This document shows, piece after piece, positions 1-12,444 of a DNA stretch of 64,000 nucleotides. This stretch comes from Pezicula radicicola (taxonomy: Eukaryota; Ascomycota; Leotiomycetes; Helotiales; Dermateaceae), in NCBI GenBank assembly GCA_003008705.1, contig PDUO01000008.1, positions 248,001 to 312,000 of the forward strand, in the 5' to 3' direction. Each line of letters begins with the position of its first letter. Positions within the stretch are counted from its first letter, which is position 1. The position numbers and the translations under genes were made by a program. The notes beneath the pieces are model-generated. The model saw only the letters and a program-made list of their open reading frames with translations. It made no database searches and had not been told where the DNA came from.

Positions 1-509
1 ATTGTTCTTCTATGGCGTAGTGTAGGTGATTGATGTTGTTATTAAATATGTATCATTACAGGAGGCTTGAATCATAATAGAGCTACAGGAAAGTTCTGGA
101 ACACAATTGATCATTCAGAAAATGCAATTCCAGTATTTGGTTTGAAGAGTAGATATTATTGATGAAGATATTGAGGTTCCACTCTATCTTTCAACACCTG
201 TAATTTTTCTAAAGTATCAACAGACATGTTTCTAGTTCTCCCTCGCGTCAGCAGAATAACGGGGCCATATGTTCGATCTCGAAAAGATCGCCGCAGTTTC
301 CAAAAAGAAGCCCGGTATCAACTGCTAGGTACCAGTCTACGGTATGGTGCGCAAGGTTTATGTCAGAACGAATTAAAATCATGGAAACCCAAATTTACAT
401 TGTGGCTTTCAAAGATTCCTTGCTGTTTTACTTAAGCCAATAGGACATTGAGCTGCTTCTAGGTTTAAAGAGACCTCGCTAGAACTATAGGCCTCCCTCG
501 CCTTGATTT
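1..509. other. left edge, no gene recognised
   Basis: Only short open frames with no family resemblance occur here. The stretch lies downstream of the CmcJ-like gene, whose stop codon is at 510-512, and probably holds its 3' untranslated region. Confidence 0.5.
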
Positions 510-1662
510 CTATTCCACATGTATTTTCAAGTGCTTGCCCTTTGGATATGAGAAGACCAAAGCTCGGACTTCGATACTCTCTCGTGGTTGGAACTTGGCC
601 GGGCAGTTTGGATGGTGAAAAGACGCATGTGGAGCAACTATAAGTCACCCGAGAAAATAAGTTAAGATGGCACTTTAGAAGATGCAATATATATATTCAA
701 GATGGGGGGACTTGAAAGAAAGAAAGGGAAAAAGAAGACTAACATTTTGCGGCAACATCTCGTCTAGAATCAAAATTCTTAAAGATCAGAACTTCGTCCT
801 TAGTTTGCTTGCTCATGAAATAAAATTGTTGCTTTGGATTGTGTTGCAGGTACATTGTTGAGCCCATGTAATGTCGTCTGATGTGGTCTGCTTCGACAAG
901 GTCGTCTTGACTGACTGTACTTCCGTCGCAGATTGCTAACGGCCAGTCTTCTACGGAATCAATCAATGGTCGCCAGACACTATGATAGTATTAGCAGTTA
1001 ACGATATGATCTGAATGAGAGCTTGAGGACGTGCTTTATAATGCGCACTCGACCCTTGAGCAGAAAATCTGCGTCTTCCTTCAGCTGGAGCTGAACCCTC
1101 TTCAAGACTGCTGAGGGACTTTGATCTAAACTTCATCAGACCCAATAGGTGATCTTAGAGACTAGAATTTCTTTTACCTATATGCACATGCAAAGCTGGT
1201 CTGAGCCAGGTTGTCGGACTGTTCAAGTCAATCACCTCACCCTCAACCTCCGGAGCGTTCTTTCTCAACTATAACCATCAGCGTCCCAGTATTCCAGGAC
1301 TAGTCTAAAGAACTTACCCTCCAGTCAAAGAAGAAAATTCGGTCCACATCATCCACCTCAGTTCTCAACAGCGCCTCTACCTCTGGCAGATAGTACTTCT
1401 CCACATGTGCCCGACTGTTGAAATCGGCACTGCTCGTCGGGTGTTTGCGATAAATGAATCCATTCTTATCAAGGCTAGGCTGGAATGGGAGATATCGCAC
1501 ATCATTCGCAAGGAGACACACGTCCTCATAAACTATATTTGTGCTTCGCTGGTCGGTGGCATCTGGGGGAATGTTGATGAATATCTGGAAAGGCTTCTCG
1601 ACCTCGTAGAGTGACTGCCACTTGAGAAACTTGAGGCTGATTGGTAGAGCTTTGGTTTCCAT
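510..1662 (-). CDS. CmcJ/AsaB-like hydroxylase/methyltransferase family protein, five exons
   Basis: Exons are 1318-1662, 1178-1268, 1035-1125, 744-979 and 510-637, giving 296 residues. The phases agree at every junction, and the joined frame restores the family motifs NIVYEDV, DKNGFIYRKHPTS, FNSRAHVEKYYLPEVEALL, FFFDWR, WRPLIDSVEDWPLA, TMYLQHNPKQ and ESIEVRALVF. The family includes AsaB of the aspergillic acid cluster and the CmcJ cephem-methoxylase subunit; it is usually annotated as a hydroxylase or desaturase, but the exact reaction is not shown here. The ATG at 1660-1662 has A at -3 and G at +4 and starts just before the conserved region. An in-frame ATG at 1786-1788 would add 42 unrelated residues. 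The intron at 980-1034 begins with GC, not GT, and the frame requires it. No tailoring or backbone genes lie beside it, so a role in a cluster is not supported. Confidence 0.85.
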
Positions 1663-2218
1663 ACTGTCGGTTTGCTGTAGGTGGCCGTGGTGTCTTATAG
1701 CATGTGCTGATAGTTGGTGCTCATTGAGTTCAACTGAGGACTGTTGATAATTGAAAGAGGTACCCCACCCGTCGCTGACACAATTCATGGGTCACACGGA
1801 ATATTTTTATTATACTGCACAACGCACCAGTTCAACTTAAGTCAAATACAAAATTCATAAATTCGTAATATTTATATTAAAGAATGGTCCTATGTTTTTG
1901 GTTTGATATTTCAGAAGTTGGTTGTACTAGTTTTCAACTTGGTACACTACTCTCTTAATCCCAGCCTTGGCTAATTGACGGAATGTAACGCCACCGCGGT
2001 GTAACGAACCTGGGGCTTAAATGTCACTAAATATTGACTGCTGATGCTGAGATGATCTAAACAATAACTACCCAGATACTGAAGTAAACGATGTATTCAT
2101 TTGCATAATTTAAAGCTAACTATAAAGTCGCTGATAAGACGGCACAGCTTCCTCGTCCAAGGAACTGGTAGAAAATATGGCACATTGGCGGAAACAATAT
2201 AACCTTAGCTAAGGCTTC
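1663..2218. other. spacer between CmcJ-like gene and NLR gene
   Basis: AT-rich spacer with no coding signal. It should contain the promoter of the CmcJ-like gene and the 3' region of the NLR-like gene, since both are read on the minus strand. Confidence 0.5.
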
Positions 2219-5200
2219 TCAATCCTCACGAGCTAAATATCTCAAAATATCTCTCCCAGTAAACCTTCCATCAAAAACAGGTTGTAAATGATCCAATAAA
2301 GCCAATTCATGTTCATCCGTTACATCCTTTAGCGCTTCCAAAGACTGCGTCTCTCTCAACAGATTCAAAGTCTTCCGGGAAGATACAGCAAGCTCTTCCG
2401 CTTCCTCCAAACTTTTGTTTTGTTGTTGTAAAATCTTAGCCAAATGGAGCCGTGTTCGAGTAATAGCAGCTTCGGGACAAGAGCCTTCGCGAGATGCTTC
2501 GAGAGCAACGACTTGGCGCATCGACGTTCTGTGAAACCATTAGTACATCTCCACTAAGATATACATTACAAGACTCACTCAGCATCAGATAAATTTCCAA
2601 TATATCCTTGAACTGCACCAACAGCATAGTAGCTTTGTAAAGTTAAGAAGGAATTAGTGCCATGCTGTTCTTTTCGTGACTCTAGGATCTCCTTATGAAG
2701 CTCCAATGTTTTCGTCAGATCTCCGCTCTGCAATACAATGCAAGCTAAATCAAATTTCCATCGATTGTGGGCGGCACTCTGACCAGTAGCCACGGTAGCC
2801 CAGTGTAGACCTTGCTCGGCCAGTTCAATTGCTTCAGCGAACTTCTTCCGGTACATTAAACAAAATGCCATGTGATGGTAGTACTTAGCGTATTCGTAGG
2901 GGATCTCCTCTGGTGGGCCCCAGGTCTTGTATTTCTCAAAACACGAAGCAAAGATCGGCTCGGCTTCCTGGAAATTGTTATATTGTAGGAGCACACAGCC
3001 ATAATCTGACCACGCATTGTACAAAAGAATTTCGTCGTTTTTCGTGTACGCTTCTAACGGTGTCCTGTCATGATACTCTTTTCGTATCCTTAGAGCGGTG
3101 CCGATGCGGGATTTACATTCTGCCAGATGTATGAGGCCCGAGTCCTGGAGGAGTAGGGATATTATGACGTGGATATTCGCGCAGAGGAGGTCTTCGCCAT
3201 AGTCAATTTGGTCTAGAATGGATTCGGCAGACTTCAAAAGGTCGAGACCCTCGATGGTCATGCCTCGCTCCCAAAGACCAATTCCGCCATCTGAGAAAAG
3301 TCTTGCAAGGTTGACGGACGGAGGAATATTAAGATTAGAGCCAGTAAGGATCTTTCGGAGACTGAGAACATGTGGGAGGTAACGACGACAGGCTGGCCAC
3401 TTGGAGGGCTCTGGTACTTGAATTGGTGAGGGAGGAGGAAAACGCTTCCGAATCAAAATGAAGGCTTGTGTGTAGACCCGCTCCCGCTTTTGGGGGTCGC
3501 GATTTAGATCTTGTAGAATCTTGGCTTGGAGCGAGCGGTGAATTGACCATACTTCTTCTCCAGAGCGAGTCTCTATAGCGATCAACTTTCGTTGGTTTAG
3601 TTGCGCGGTCATTCGTTTAATTCTATATGGATGATATTGTCAGCAAAGCTACAATTTTCTTAAATAGTCTCTGGTGCCTACCTTCCAGCTTCCGCGGAAT
3701 GAAGCATTTCAAGTATTGGTTCTTCATGTTCGTCAACTAGCATTTCTTTCTGGATAGTATCTGGATCAAGAAATGCGAGGATGTTCAAAAGATCGCGAGC
3801 ATCTCCCGGTACTTCCCGCAGACCAATGTTCCAGGCAGTCTCCAGAGCTGCATCTGTCAAAGAGGATGAGTGCTCGCCTCTCCTTTGCATATGTCTCCGT
3901 CTTTCATTCCATAGATCAACGAAATCTTTCAAGCTACATCTCGAAACCAATATATACCCAGCGATCAGTGAAAGTGCCAAAGGTAGCCTCTCAGCGAGCT
4001 TTGCAATATCACCTGCTAGCTTAAATTCTGGGTGTGATCTGGTATCAATTGGATCGACCCCTGGTTGTGTATATTTGAGTAGAAGGCGACGACTCTCTTC
4101 TAACGAAAGACCATCTATACTTATCTGAGATGTTTTGGGCCAATCTGACATCTGTACAAGGTCCACTTTTTGAGTTGTGATCAGAATAGAACCAGAAGTT
4201 TCGGGGAAGTTTGTAGGCAGAAATTGCTTGAGGTCCAACCACTCGTCGACATTATCAAATACAAGTAACCATCTTTTTGTGGTTTTCTCCAAGAAATCAC
4301 GACTGAGCATGATGGTGCGCTCTTGGTCTTGGTCGACCACTTCCTCCTTTAAGACCACCTTTGTCGCAATGTGACTATATGCATCGGCACACACAATCGG
4401 AGTTTCAGCTTGTACCCAAAAAATGAACGAGTATTCGGTTTCAAATCGATAAGTATACTCGGCAGCAAGAGCCGATTTTCCTATGCCTCCAGTGCCACTT
4501 AGGAAGCAGGTATGTCCTGGAACAGAGAGCCGAGTGTAAAGTTCATTAAGATCCTGTATCCTCCCCTCAAATTCGGGTCTTCGTGGAGGCAGGCCAGTCC
4601 GAATAGTGCGTGGGGCTGATGCAGCGTTGCTCGCTTGATCCCCAGCAATGTTCATTGAGTCGCCTTGGCTAGACATCTTTGACATGCTCGTCAAGGCTGA
4701 TTGCTGATCAATATGCTGCTTGACTCGGGACATGAATGTGTAAGAGCTTCCCCGATTACACATCGAAGGTCTCATTACAGATGACATTGCTGAACGTGGC
4801 TGATCACCTTCGACGTCAATGTGTGGAGTCTCGAAGGAAACAAAGCTCTGCTTTCCAACTAGACCTTGCTGAAAAATGGACTCCGTCTTCTCTTCTACCA
4901 GTAGCTCCAAGTCCTCCAAGCCTCCCAGTCCTAACCGAAATCGTCGTTCAGATCCAGAATCAGAGAACTGAGACGACAAGGGCAAGTCTTCCTCAAAACC
5001 ATCTTCACTCTTAACAGAAGTCAGGGCGAATTGTTCCAAGTGATCTGCAAGATGGTCTCTCAAATTTTCTGGGCTTAGGGTAATTTCACTGCACAGATTG
5101 CAGGCCTGGTTCTTCAAAGAGTTTTGAGAAAATCGTTCACACATCGAGGCTATGACAGCAAGTTCTTCCAGTTGCAGGTTGCTAGGGTGGTCTGTCCTCA

Positions 5201-6679
5201 AATGTTGCTCTAGTAATTCCTGCTTCTCATATTCAAATTCACAAGCTTGGCAGACATAGACTTTCGGTATCCTGTGGGTATTGAGTTCGTGTTGAAACCA
5301 ATCCTCTTTTGATCCGTAGGTCTTCTGCCCTTGCGGACACAATTCATAGGTACACATATACGGTTCCAGGTCCGTGTAAACATGATCTGCCCAGTCACTC
5401 TCAGAAGCCTTCTTATCTCCAACAGTGATTTCATGCAAGCAGTACGGACATAGAAAGGTCTTATGTGGTTCAAGGACGACGGGTGGTTTAGGAACAACGT
5501 AGCGTTCTGGCACTTGTTCTGGCTTTTGAAATTCCTCGGTCTCAGCAATAGATGTGCCAGATGCGGAATCTGCTCTGGTTGGATGTTTATTATCTGAAAA
5601 TATCGTGCTACCTGTCGATAGACCGGTTGAAGCTATGAAACTCAATGTACCGCGATGTGTCTTACTGGGCCTTGCTGAGTGCTGCGCCACGACTTTTTCA
5701 CCGATTTTAGAGGTTCGTAAAGGAGCGGTTGCTGGAAGCTGGAAATCTCGTTTTGGAAACCTTCCCGGCTGAATAAGACCAGTATTCTGAGGGGTAGACT
5801 GGACTCTTTCTTTTAATTCCTGTAGATAACATTTGCGCTTCCAATTGGCATTTCCGAGGCGCTCCACAAGAACTGGCGGTGCCTTCTCAAACATGCATCT
5901 GGCACATTCTATCTCCTTCTGTACCTCCTCAACGGAGTGTTTATCTTGGTGATTCTCCCAGGGAACAGGATCTTGAAGAGATGGTACGAGACTTGTAAGG
6001 CTGTCAAATATCCCAGCGATGGTTTCGATTTTAGGCTGGATTTTGTGCTCAGAGATAGCTCCGTATTGAAGTGAGTCTTCCACGGTCGTTTTAGCATCAA
6101 AATAACCTTGACTGGTCGAATTGCTAACAGCAGGCGTCGCAAGCATTGGCGTTGCTATTGTCTCAACGAGATCCAGGACTTCGGTGGTTGTTAGAATTGC
6201 ACAAGCTTTAAAAATCACAACTTATGTTCAAAGCAGAGTGTACAGAATCCACACAATATTAAGAAATAGAAAAGAATAGCTAAGCTAAAGTCTAAGAAGA
6301 TAATAAAATATATAACGGTAACGATATTGGAATCAACCATGCAGAATAGTGAAGAACACCTACTATTCTGTAACCTCTCGTGCAAATGTTCCAAGAGCTC
6401 CAGGGTTTGAGTTTGCAATTTAGACGATTTCCGCAGCGTATGATCAATTGTTCGAGCCCTTGCTCCTGTGTCATTCCCCCAAGTTGCGAGTCTACTTCGA
6501 TAGTCGTCCAAGAGAATTTGGTACGGTTCCCAGACTGTTTCGTTCGCCTCCATGACCGAGCTCAGCCTGTCAAACCGCTGTGTGCAGTCTTCAAATTCCG
6601 CGGCTATGGGAGCTCTCTCCCTCGCAGCATTGTTCATGCGATGAAACACTTGGCTCAATCGGCTCCTGTTTGTCTCCAT
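2219..6679 (-). CDS. NLR-like STAND protein: N-terminal helical domain, C2H2 fingers, NB-ARC, TPR
   Basis: Exons are 6364-6679, 3682-6178, 2579-3622 and 2219-2528, giving 1388 residues. Introns 2 and 3 are clear (59 and 50 nt). Intron 1 (6179-6363; donor GTAGGT, branch CTAAC, acceptor GAAG) is my best fit. Domains in order: a helical N-terminal region (about 1-130); a low-complexity linker; C2H2-type fingers at about 348-436 (FLCPYC..H, YMCTYELC..H..H, YVCQAC..H..H) with a further finger-like unit near 462-485; and an NB-ARC ATPase with P-loop GTGGIGKSA near 667, Walker B WLLVFDNVDEW, sensor GSILITTQ and RLPLAL. A winged-helix-like stretch leads into a C-terminal TPR superhelix (about 1080-1388). 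Fungal proteins of this class are thought to be ligand-sensing switches in non-self recognition. It is transcribed divergently from the DUF7580 gene 473 bp away. Confidence 0.85.
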
Positions 6680-7152
6680 ATTGTTCAGATTTTCAGTCAG
6701 TGATGATGACGATGCGCATACCGTATATTTTTGGAAGTATTTTCGAGAGGGAATCGGGGTAACAGAGTGTAGCACTACTCAACCTATTATTGCCCAGCCC
6801 AGCCCACCTTGCCGTGCTTGCATATTCAGCAGCATATTCGCGCGGGGCTCTGGTCACGACCAACCAGGACGCATCCTGTAGCGCAGCCTTCTGGAGTTCC
6901 GACCAATGCAATTGTGCGGTGGTGAGGAAGCCACCGCACCTTGTGTCACCTACCTAAGTTAGAGGCTCAAGGTGGTGGTGACCTTCTTCTACGGAGGCCG
7001 TACTATACAGTGTAGTAGGTCAGCCACAGTGCAACCTTGTGTTCAGCTGGAGCCTTGCATCTTCAATAATTCTCTCCTTCGCTATTCTGAACATTGCAGA
7101 CGATGATTTAAACATCCTTCGGAAAACGTCCTGGGCATGCATATCTGAGGTG
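6680..7152. promoter_or_regulatory. shared divergent promoter region of NLR-like and DUF7580 genes
   Basis: This 473-bp gap separates the two start codons (6679 on minus, 7153 on plus), so both promoters must lie here or overlap. I see no clear TATA box. Co-expression is an inference from the arrangement. Confidence 0.5.
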
Positions 7153-9093
7153 ATGAGCGGCTTCGAGGTGGTAGGCATACTCCTAGGAGTCTATCCCATC
7201 GTGATAGACGGGTTGAAGCTGTGTAAGGCTCTGTCCGCGGGCCACGACGTTAAACTACTTGTCAACGATCTTATGAACGAAGATATTCGCTATAGCCAAT
7301 ACTTAGAAAATCTGTTTGGCACAGATTTTGTCAAGAAAGAGCAAGAGCGTTTCAAGGGCGGTAACACACAATGTTCAAAGGCTGCACCTCAACAAAAGTT
7401 GAACCTCGAGCGGCGGTTTGGCAAGAAAAAGGCAGATCTAATATTTTCTACCCTCGAAGATATGAAACGTGTGTTAGAGTCAATGAACAGAGATATCGAA
7501 AAGGCTAAAGCAGGAAATGTTCTTGTGAGTTCATAGCCCCATCTTTTTGGTTCCCACTTGGAAATGGAATAACTACTAAATGGATAGGATGTTGGGTACT
7601 ATACAAAAGCAAGCAGCACTTTCCGGACTATCAGGCTCATACGAAAAAAATCAAGTTTCAGAGAACGCCTGCTACAATTAAGGAATTTGAACGATCGATT
7701 GAAGCTGCACCTTGAAGGCCAACCTCTGCCAAGCGCCACCGGATCCTGGAGGAAACCTTTGCCAAATATCAGTTTTCTAAGACAAGAACGTTATGATAGC
7801 ATTGTTAACATATACTATGCAATACATAAAGGCTATCAGTGCCAATGTGATGTTGCCCATTTAGCTAGACTTGGGCTACCCGAACTGCCGAGGTCAGTAG
7901 ATGATCAGCCACTCGCTGATGATTCAAGCAACTCATTTAACTTGCTTTTCGCAATCGAGGATTCTCCAGAAACAGATACTGCCTCTGTAACAACTGTGCA
8001 AACTTCACAGGATGGCGGTGCAGATGACGCCGAGCATGCTGGCGACGAAATGGCTCGAGGGGATATCGGGACAACTGCCAGAGTTATGTTGAATGCCGAA
8101 AACCTTAATGACCTGTAAGTCCAACCAGCCGTGTTATAAAAGCTTGCTTACGTCTGCAGGGTCTCCAGACGCCTCTCCTTAGTGAGCAGTACGGCTACAA
8201 CGGCAACCACAAGCACCAACACCTCTTCAAGGTCCAAGACATCGAAGAGTCGATCTCTGTCAATCAAAGAGTGCTCTGGAGCGGATCCTGGCCCTATCAA
8301 AGATCTCTGCGCAACAGTGAAGGCATTGAATCGGTCAGAAAGGGAGAGAATCGGTGTCCTCTCTTCAAATGACAAAAGATATGAGTTGCGAAGAGCCGTG
8401 ACACCGCAAGATCTTGACGACTTTGGAGACACCATAGACTTGGATGGTTTCCTAAGAAACGATCAAGATACTATTACTATGACCAGACGATTCCGCATCG
8501 GCCTTGCCTTACGACTAAGCCATTCAGTCTTGCAGTTTTTCTCCACGCCATGGATCGATAAGAAATGGAGCTGGAAGGATTTTTCGATTGCAATGAACGC
8601 AGATGGACGAAAGAGTGACGCTCAGTTGTACATTGCACACAATTTCTACTCCTCGCATTGCCAGATCTCGAAATCAAGCACAGAAGCAACAATGTCATTT
8701 GTCTTCTGGGCTGGCGTCGGCGAAGAAACACTTACTCGACTTGGATTTGCCCTCATTGAGCTCGGCCTCGGAAGACGTCTCTCTGAGCTTCGAGAGGATG
8801 GCTCCATACAGCCACGTAGCGAAATGGCAATGACCAAAGATAGGGACATTCTTGATTACTGGACTGCTGAAGACGTCCTCGAATCAAGGCTCTTGTACGA
8901 AGAGCAATGTGAAGACTATGAAGAAGTTGTAAGGGTACTTATTAGACATGAGTTTATTGAGAACTGCGAGAAGAAATCCCTCAACTCGAGGAAGCCTTCG
9001 TTTCATAAGGACGTCGAAAACCTTGTCATAAGCCCGCTTTTTTGTATGTGGACGGAGGCGTGGGGAAAGCGACCAAGTCAGCTGTCTTTTTAG
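7153..9093 (+). CDS. DUF7580-type protein with prion-inhibition/HeLo-like N-terminal start
   Basis: Exons are 7153-7524, 7588-8114 and 8160-9093, giving 610 residues. The 63- and 45-nt introns have donors GTGAGT and GTAAGT. The first residues, MSGFEVVGILLGVYPIVIDG, are the typical amphipathic opening of fungal DUF7580 proteins, which often carry the label prion-inhibition and propagation domain. The C-terminal part has the family pattern YRIGLALRLSHSVLQ-like, TPWIDKKWSWKD, LGFALIELGLGR and DYWTAEDVLES. The function is unknown; a role in self/non-self recognition or cell death is inferred from related names and from the neighbouring divergent NLR-like gene. I chose the ATG at 7153 because the family homology starts there; the open frame extends 38 codons further upstream without resemblance. 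No amyloid motif shared with the neighbour was found by eye. Confidence 0.8.
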
Positions 9094-9587
9094 AGGCTTT
9101 TGGGAGATCTCAATTTTGTGCCAATTATCACCTGTCGATCATCCTGTCAGCGCTTTGTAGAAACCGTCTTCTTATTCAAATATACCTATGAAATAATCGT
9201 GAGTCAATAAGGTACTTAAGTACTTGTGCAACACCAAGAGCTTCTGGTGTCTAGATCACATGATGCATTCATATCACGTGTCGGAATATGGCTCAGCCAA
9301 GTGTCTGTCTGTACGTCACAAATCTTTCACTTACAACAATTCTAGTGATTGGCTGTATTACGTCCGCTTCAAGCTGAATATACCGACATCGTTGCAGCGC
9401 TCATCTCATTGCTACTATTTCTGTAAAATTCGGTCAAACACGTTTACCCTCTCCGGTCACACAATATCGTAAGGTTAACCCTAACTCACCTTACATTGTA
9501 CTGTAATCAACAGTCAAATCATGTAAGTCAACTCAGCACGCAATCTTCAACCAAAAGACAATCTGACAATCGAAAGCCTCACCCACA
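9094..9587. other. spacer, 3' region of DUF7580 gene
   Basis: No coding signal. A GTAAGT-like donor at about 9522-9527 could mark an intron in the 5' leader of the small open frame that follows. Confidence 0.4.
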
Positions 9588-9848
9588 ATGGAGCGTGCCA
9601 CAACCCCGCCTCAGCAAGACAACCCCGCAACCACAACCGACCAATTGAGCTGGATCGAGGAAACCGTCAACGCAGCCAAGAACGACAGTCGCCGGCAACC
9701 GTGGAAGGAAACGTTTGGAGAGAGTGTAGACTGTAATCTAGATGATGATGGCGAGGATCTAGTGCGAGTTGACAAGAGCTTCTGTGGTGGCCCTGGAGGG
9801 GATCGCGATTGTCCGTTTCGAACTCAAGGGAGCAGCTTAGCAGCTTGA
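9588..9848 (+). CDS. small acidic protein of unknown function (possible gene)
   Basis: An 86-residue open frame with a very good start context (CACAATGG). The N-terminal part reads QLSWIEETVNAAKN, which resembles the opening of small ascomycete proteins I have seen, but the rest (VDCNLDDDGEDLVRVDKSFC, GGDRDCPF) does not clearly follow that family. It may be a short real gene, a 3'-truncated relative, or chance. No introns are needed. Low to moderate confidence. Confidence 0.4.
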   Translation: MERATTPPQQDNPATTTDQLSWIEETVNAAKNDSRRQPWKETFGESVDCNLDDDGEDLVRVDKSFCGGPGGDRDCPFRTQGSSLAA

Positions 9849-10820
9849 GAGGAGTCTATAAAGTGAGAGACAATTTAGGGTATTGATTCTTGAATATTAA
9901 GAGTAGCGTAAAGATTTCTAGAATTTTAAAGTAAGAATGCAAAAAGTAGCAGTAGACATCCCGGCGTCGTAATCGGAAATTAGGATCTATAACTAATCTA
10001 AGGCTAATGTGCTATTAGGGATAGGAGATGGCCTAGTTCGCTGTAGTCGTATGTGTTAGATCGTGCATTATATAAAAATATAAATTTGTGTAAACCAATT
10101 TATTATGGTCAGACATCTTCCTAGGCGTTTTATTGCAGCCTCACCCCCTCTATTCTCCAGTCTTCTAACCGTGAACTTTGTTCTTAGTAGGAATACGTCC
10201 AATTCTACGAATAAGAAAAGGTGCAATTGCACAATAGACTCATAAACTCTCATAAACTCTCATTACTACGTAGAATCGAATGACTTCCACCTTTCTTTCA
10301 TCCGTGAGTACATACATTGAGTTACCGTATATTTCTCTATCAACCGTAGCTCTCCTTCTCTGCCAAATCCGTATAAGAAATCCTCCATAATTAAGCAGAT
10401 TATTCTATGACTTGCCAAACACAGGCCTCGTGGCAAATGAGCACAGAAGGCCATAAGAAATCCAAAAGTCTTACTTCCTCTCTTTCCCTCTTGAACTCCA
10501 TCTCGAAATCAACAATGTGCAAGGTGAATCTGTTTGAATTTAGATATTGGTGGAAAAGGCCGTACAGTAAGACGAAGTATTGCATAAAATGAATAGTCTC
10601 AGTACCAACGTAAATAACTAGACAGTGCGTTTCTAGCCTTCTCGAGATTGCTATATATTTCAGGCACTTGTTTATAAAATCCAAGATGATGCTTCCCTCC
10701 AAGTAAATCTTCTTGTCTAAGAAAATATGGGTAATAAAGTTTAAATGGAATCCGTTGTGCATATTTTACTCCAATATTCCAAAAATAGAGGATTACACAG
10801 CAATGGAACAATGGATTGAC
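9849..10820. other. AT-rich spacer
   Basis: No gene recognised. It includes two perfect tandem copies of a 10-bp unit (CATAAACTCT) at 10241-10260. The region is downstream of the FAD monooxygenase, whose stop is at 10821-10823. Confidence 0.5.
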
Positions 10821-12434
10821 TCATGCTATTGCGGCCTCACAACTTGCAAAGATATCATATCTAAGACGATTAGCTCTCTTCTAAATGCAGGTGAAAGATC
10901 ACACAAACCCAAAATCATGGGCAGTACGCTCTGCAAAACTCCCAGGAACATCTATAGAGAGAAATTAGCATGAAAATTGCGGAATAGTCTGAGAGAACTC
11001 ACCAGAACCAGGTGGGTCAGCGTATGGTCTCAACTCATTCTCGACTTCCTTTTCTTTTCCAACCCGAACCTTGGAGAGTATCTGCACTGTTGAAACTCTT
11101 TTCAGCCTTACTTTCTCAAACAGTCTCAATCTCTGGGGAATATCCGATGGATTGTTTACGCCTCGAAGTAGGTATCCTAGCGCACCTCCATCTTCAATCG
11201 CTTGCATCGCACCTTGGCCGCCGAAGGGCATCATCTGTAGTAGCTATCAGTATATATGATTGGTACCCATACAAATTATCAAAAGACACACAGGATGCGC
11301 GGCATCGCCGATCAGGACCATTCTGCCCTTTGACCAAGTGGTCAAGGGGTCATGCATTGAAAGCGGCCAGCGTGTAACATTTGGCGCCAACCTGTATTGC
11401 TTCAGAAAAATATTAGAGTTAGGACTGGGAAAGGAGTTTACAAACTTGATAAGCCGGAGCACATGTGGATGGAAATGGGCAAACTCTTCCAGCATGGAAA
11501 GTTTTTCGTTGTCAGAATTTCCCTCGCCATCGATATCGGTAACATCACTTCGAGTTGGGTGGATGCCTACGAAGTTTTGAACCTCGCCGCTTCATTTATT
11601 AATATAAATACCCAAAAGTGGCAACAGGAGGCAAGGTACGTACCCTTGGCACTCATACCAAACCATATGTCTTTCATGCACAGTGTCCTTGGTATCTGCT
11701 AGAATCGTGGAGGCTCGGGCCTTTGATCTGAGCAATATAGCAAGAGTTGGATCCTCCTCAATTGCTTTCGTCGGAATTAAGAATCGAAAAGCACTTGTTC
11801 CTGTTGGCAAAGGAGTTACCAATCCCTGCCCGAGGACTGCATTCTTCAGAACCGAATGCAACCCATCTGCCGCAATGATCAGATCTGCACGATACTTTTC
11901 ACCATTCTCGAGCTCTATGAGTCCCTCTTCAGCATTTGCGGCCACAACATTCGAGGATAAATTCAGTTTTACTGCCTTTACGTCGTTCGTCTCGTCTGTG
12001 TGCAATGCCAGACGCAACAACTCCTCATGCAGGTCTACTCTTCCTATAGTCATGAGCGGCATCCCGAATCGCTCCTGGGAGTTACGATGATCTATACTGG
12101 CCATTCTTGCCAAGGAGATCCCATCTACCATATCCCATCTCTCCAGATTACATGCGCGCGCTCGAGTGAAGGAGAACCCTAATTGAGAGAGGACTCGGGA
12201 TCCATTTGGGGTCAGGCCCAAGGCTGCGCCGAACTGAGCAGCGAAGCGCGATTTCTCAAATACCTGCGAGAAATGATGAACAAACGACGAGCAATGTAAA
12301 TGCGACAGATCGTGACTAGCAATAGTTGGGCTGAAGTGGCTACTAACCTCCACAGTATGCCCTGCTTGACGCAAGGAGATCGCAGCGCAGAGCCCAGCGA
12401 TGCCTGCGCCAACAATTATGATGTCGAGAGGCAT
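10821..12434 (-). CDS. FAD-dependent monooxygenase, salicylate hydroxylase-like, seven exons
   Basis: Exons are 12348-12434, 11644-12263, 11446-11589, 11292-11391, 11003-11234, 10909-10951 and 10821-10860, giving 421 residues. All six introns keep phase. The protein opens with the Rossmann dinucleotide motif IIIVGAGIAGLCAAISLRQA. It has the DG motif region (DLIIAADGLHS) and the second FAD motif GRMVLIGDAAHP followed by MMPFGGQGAMQAIEDG, which is typical of class A flavin monooxygenases. The short C-terminal exons restore the fungal tail (VPGSFAERTAHDFG-YDIFAS). Two introns use the less usual donor GTTTGT. Likely reaction: NAD(P)H-dependent hydroxylation of an aromatic substrate; the substrate cannot be read from the sequence. 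A GATA-rich repeat lies immediately upstream of the ATG. Confidence 0.88.
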
Positions 12435-12444
12435 GACTTTTGGA

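Noticed and set aside
10861..10908. Apparent premature stop near the end of the FAD monooxygenase
   Set aside because: A 48-nt intron with donor GTTTGT and branch GCTAATC restores the family ending.
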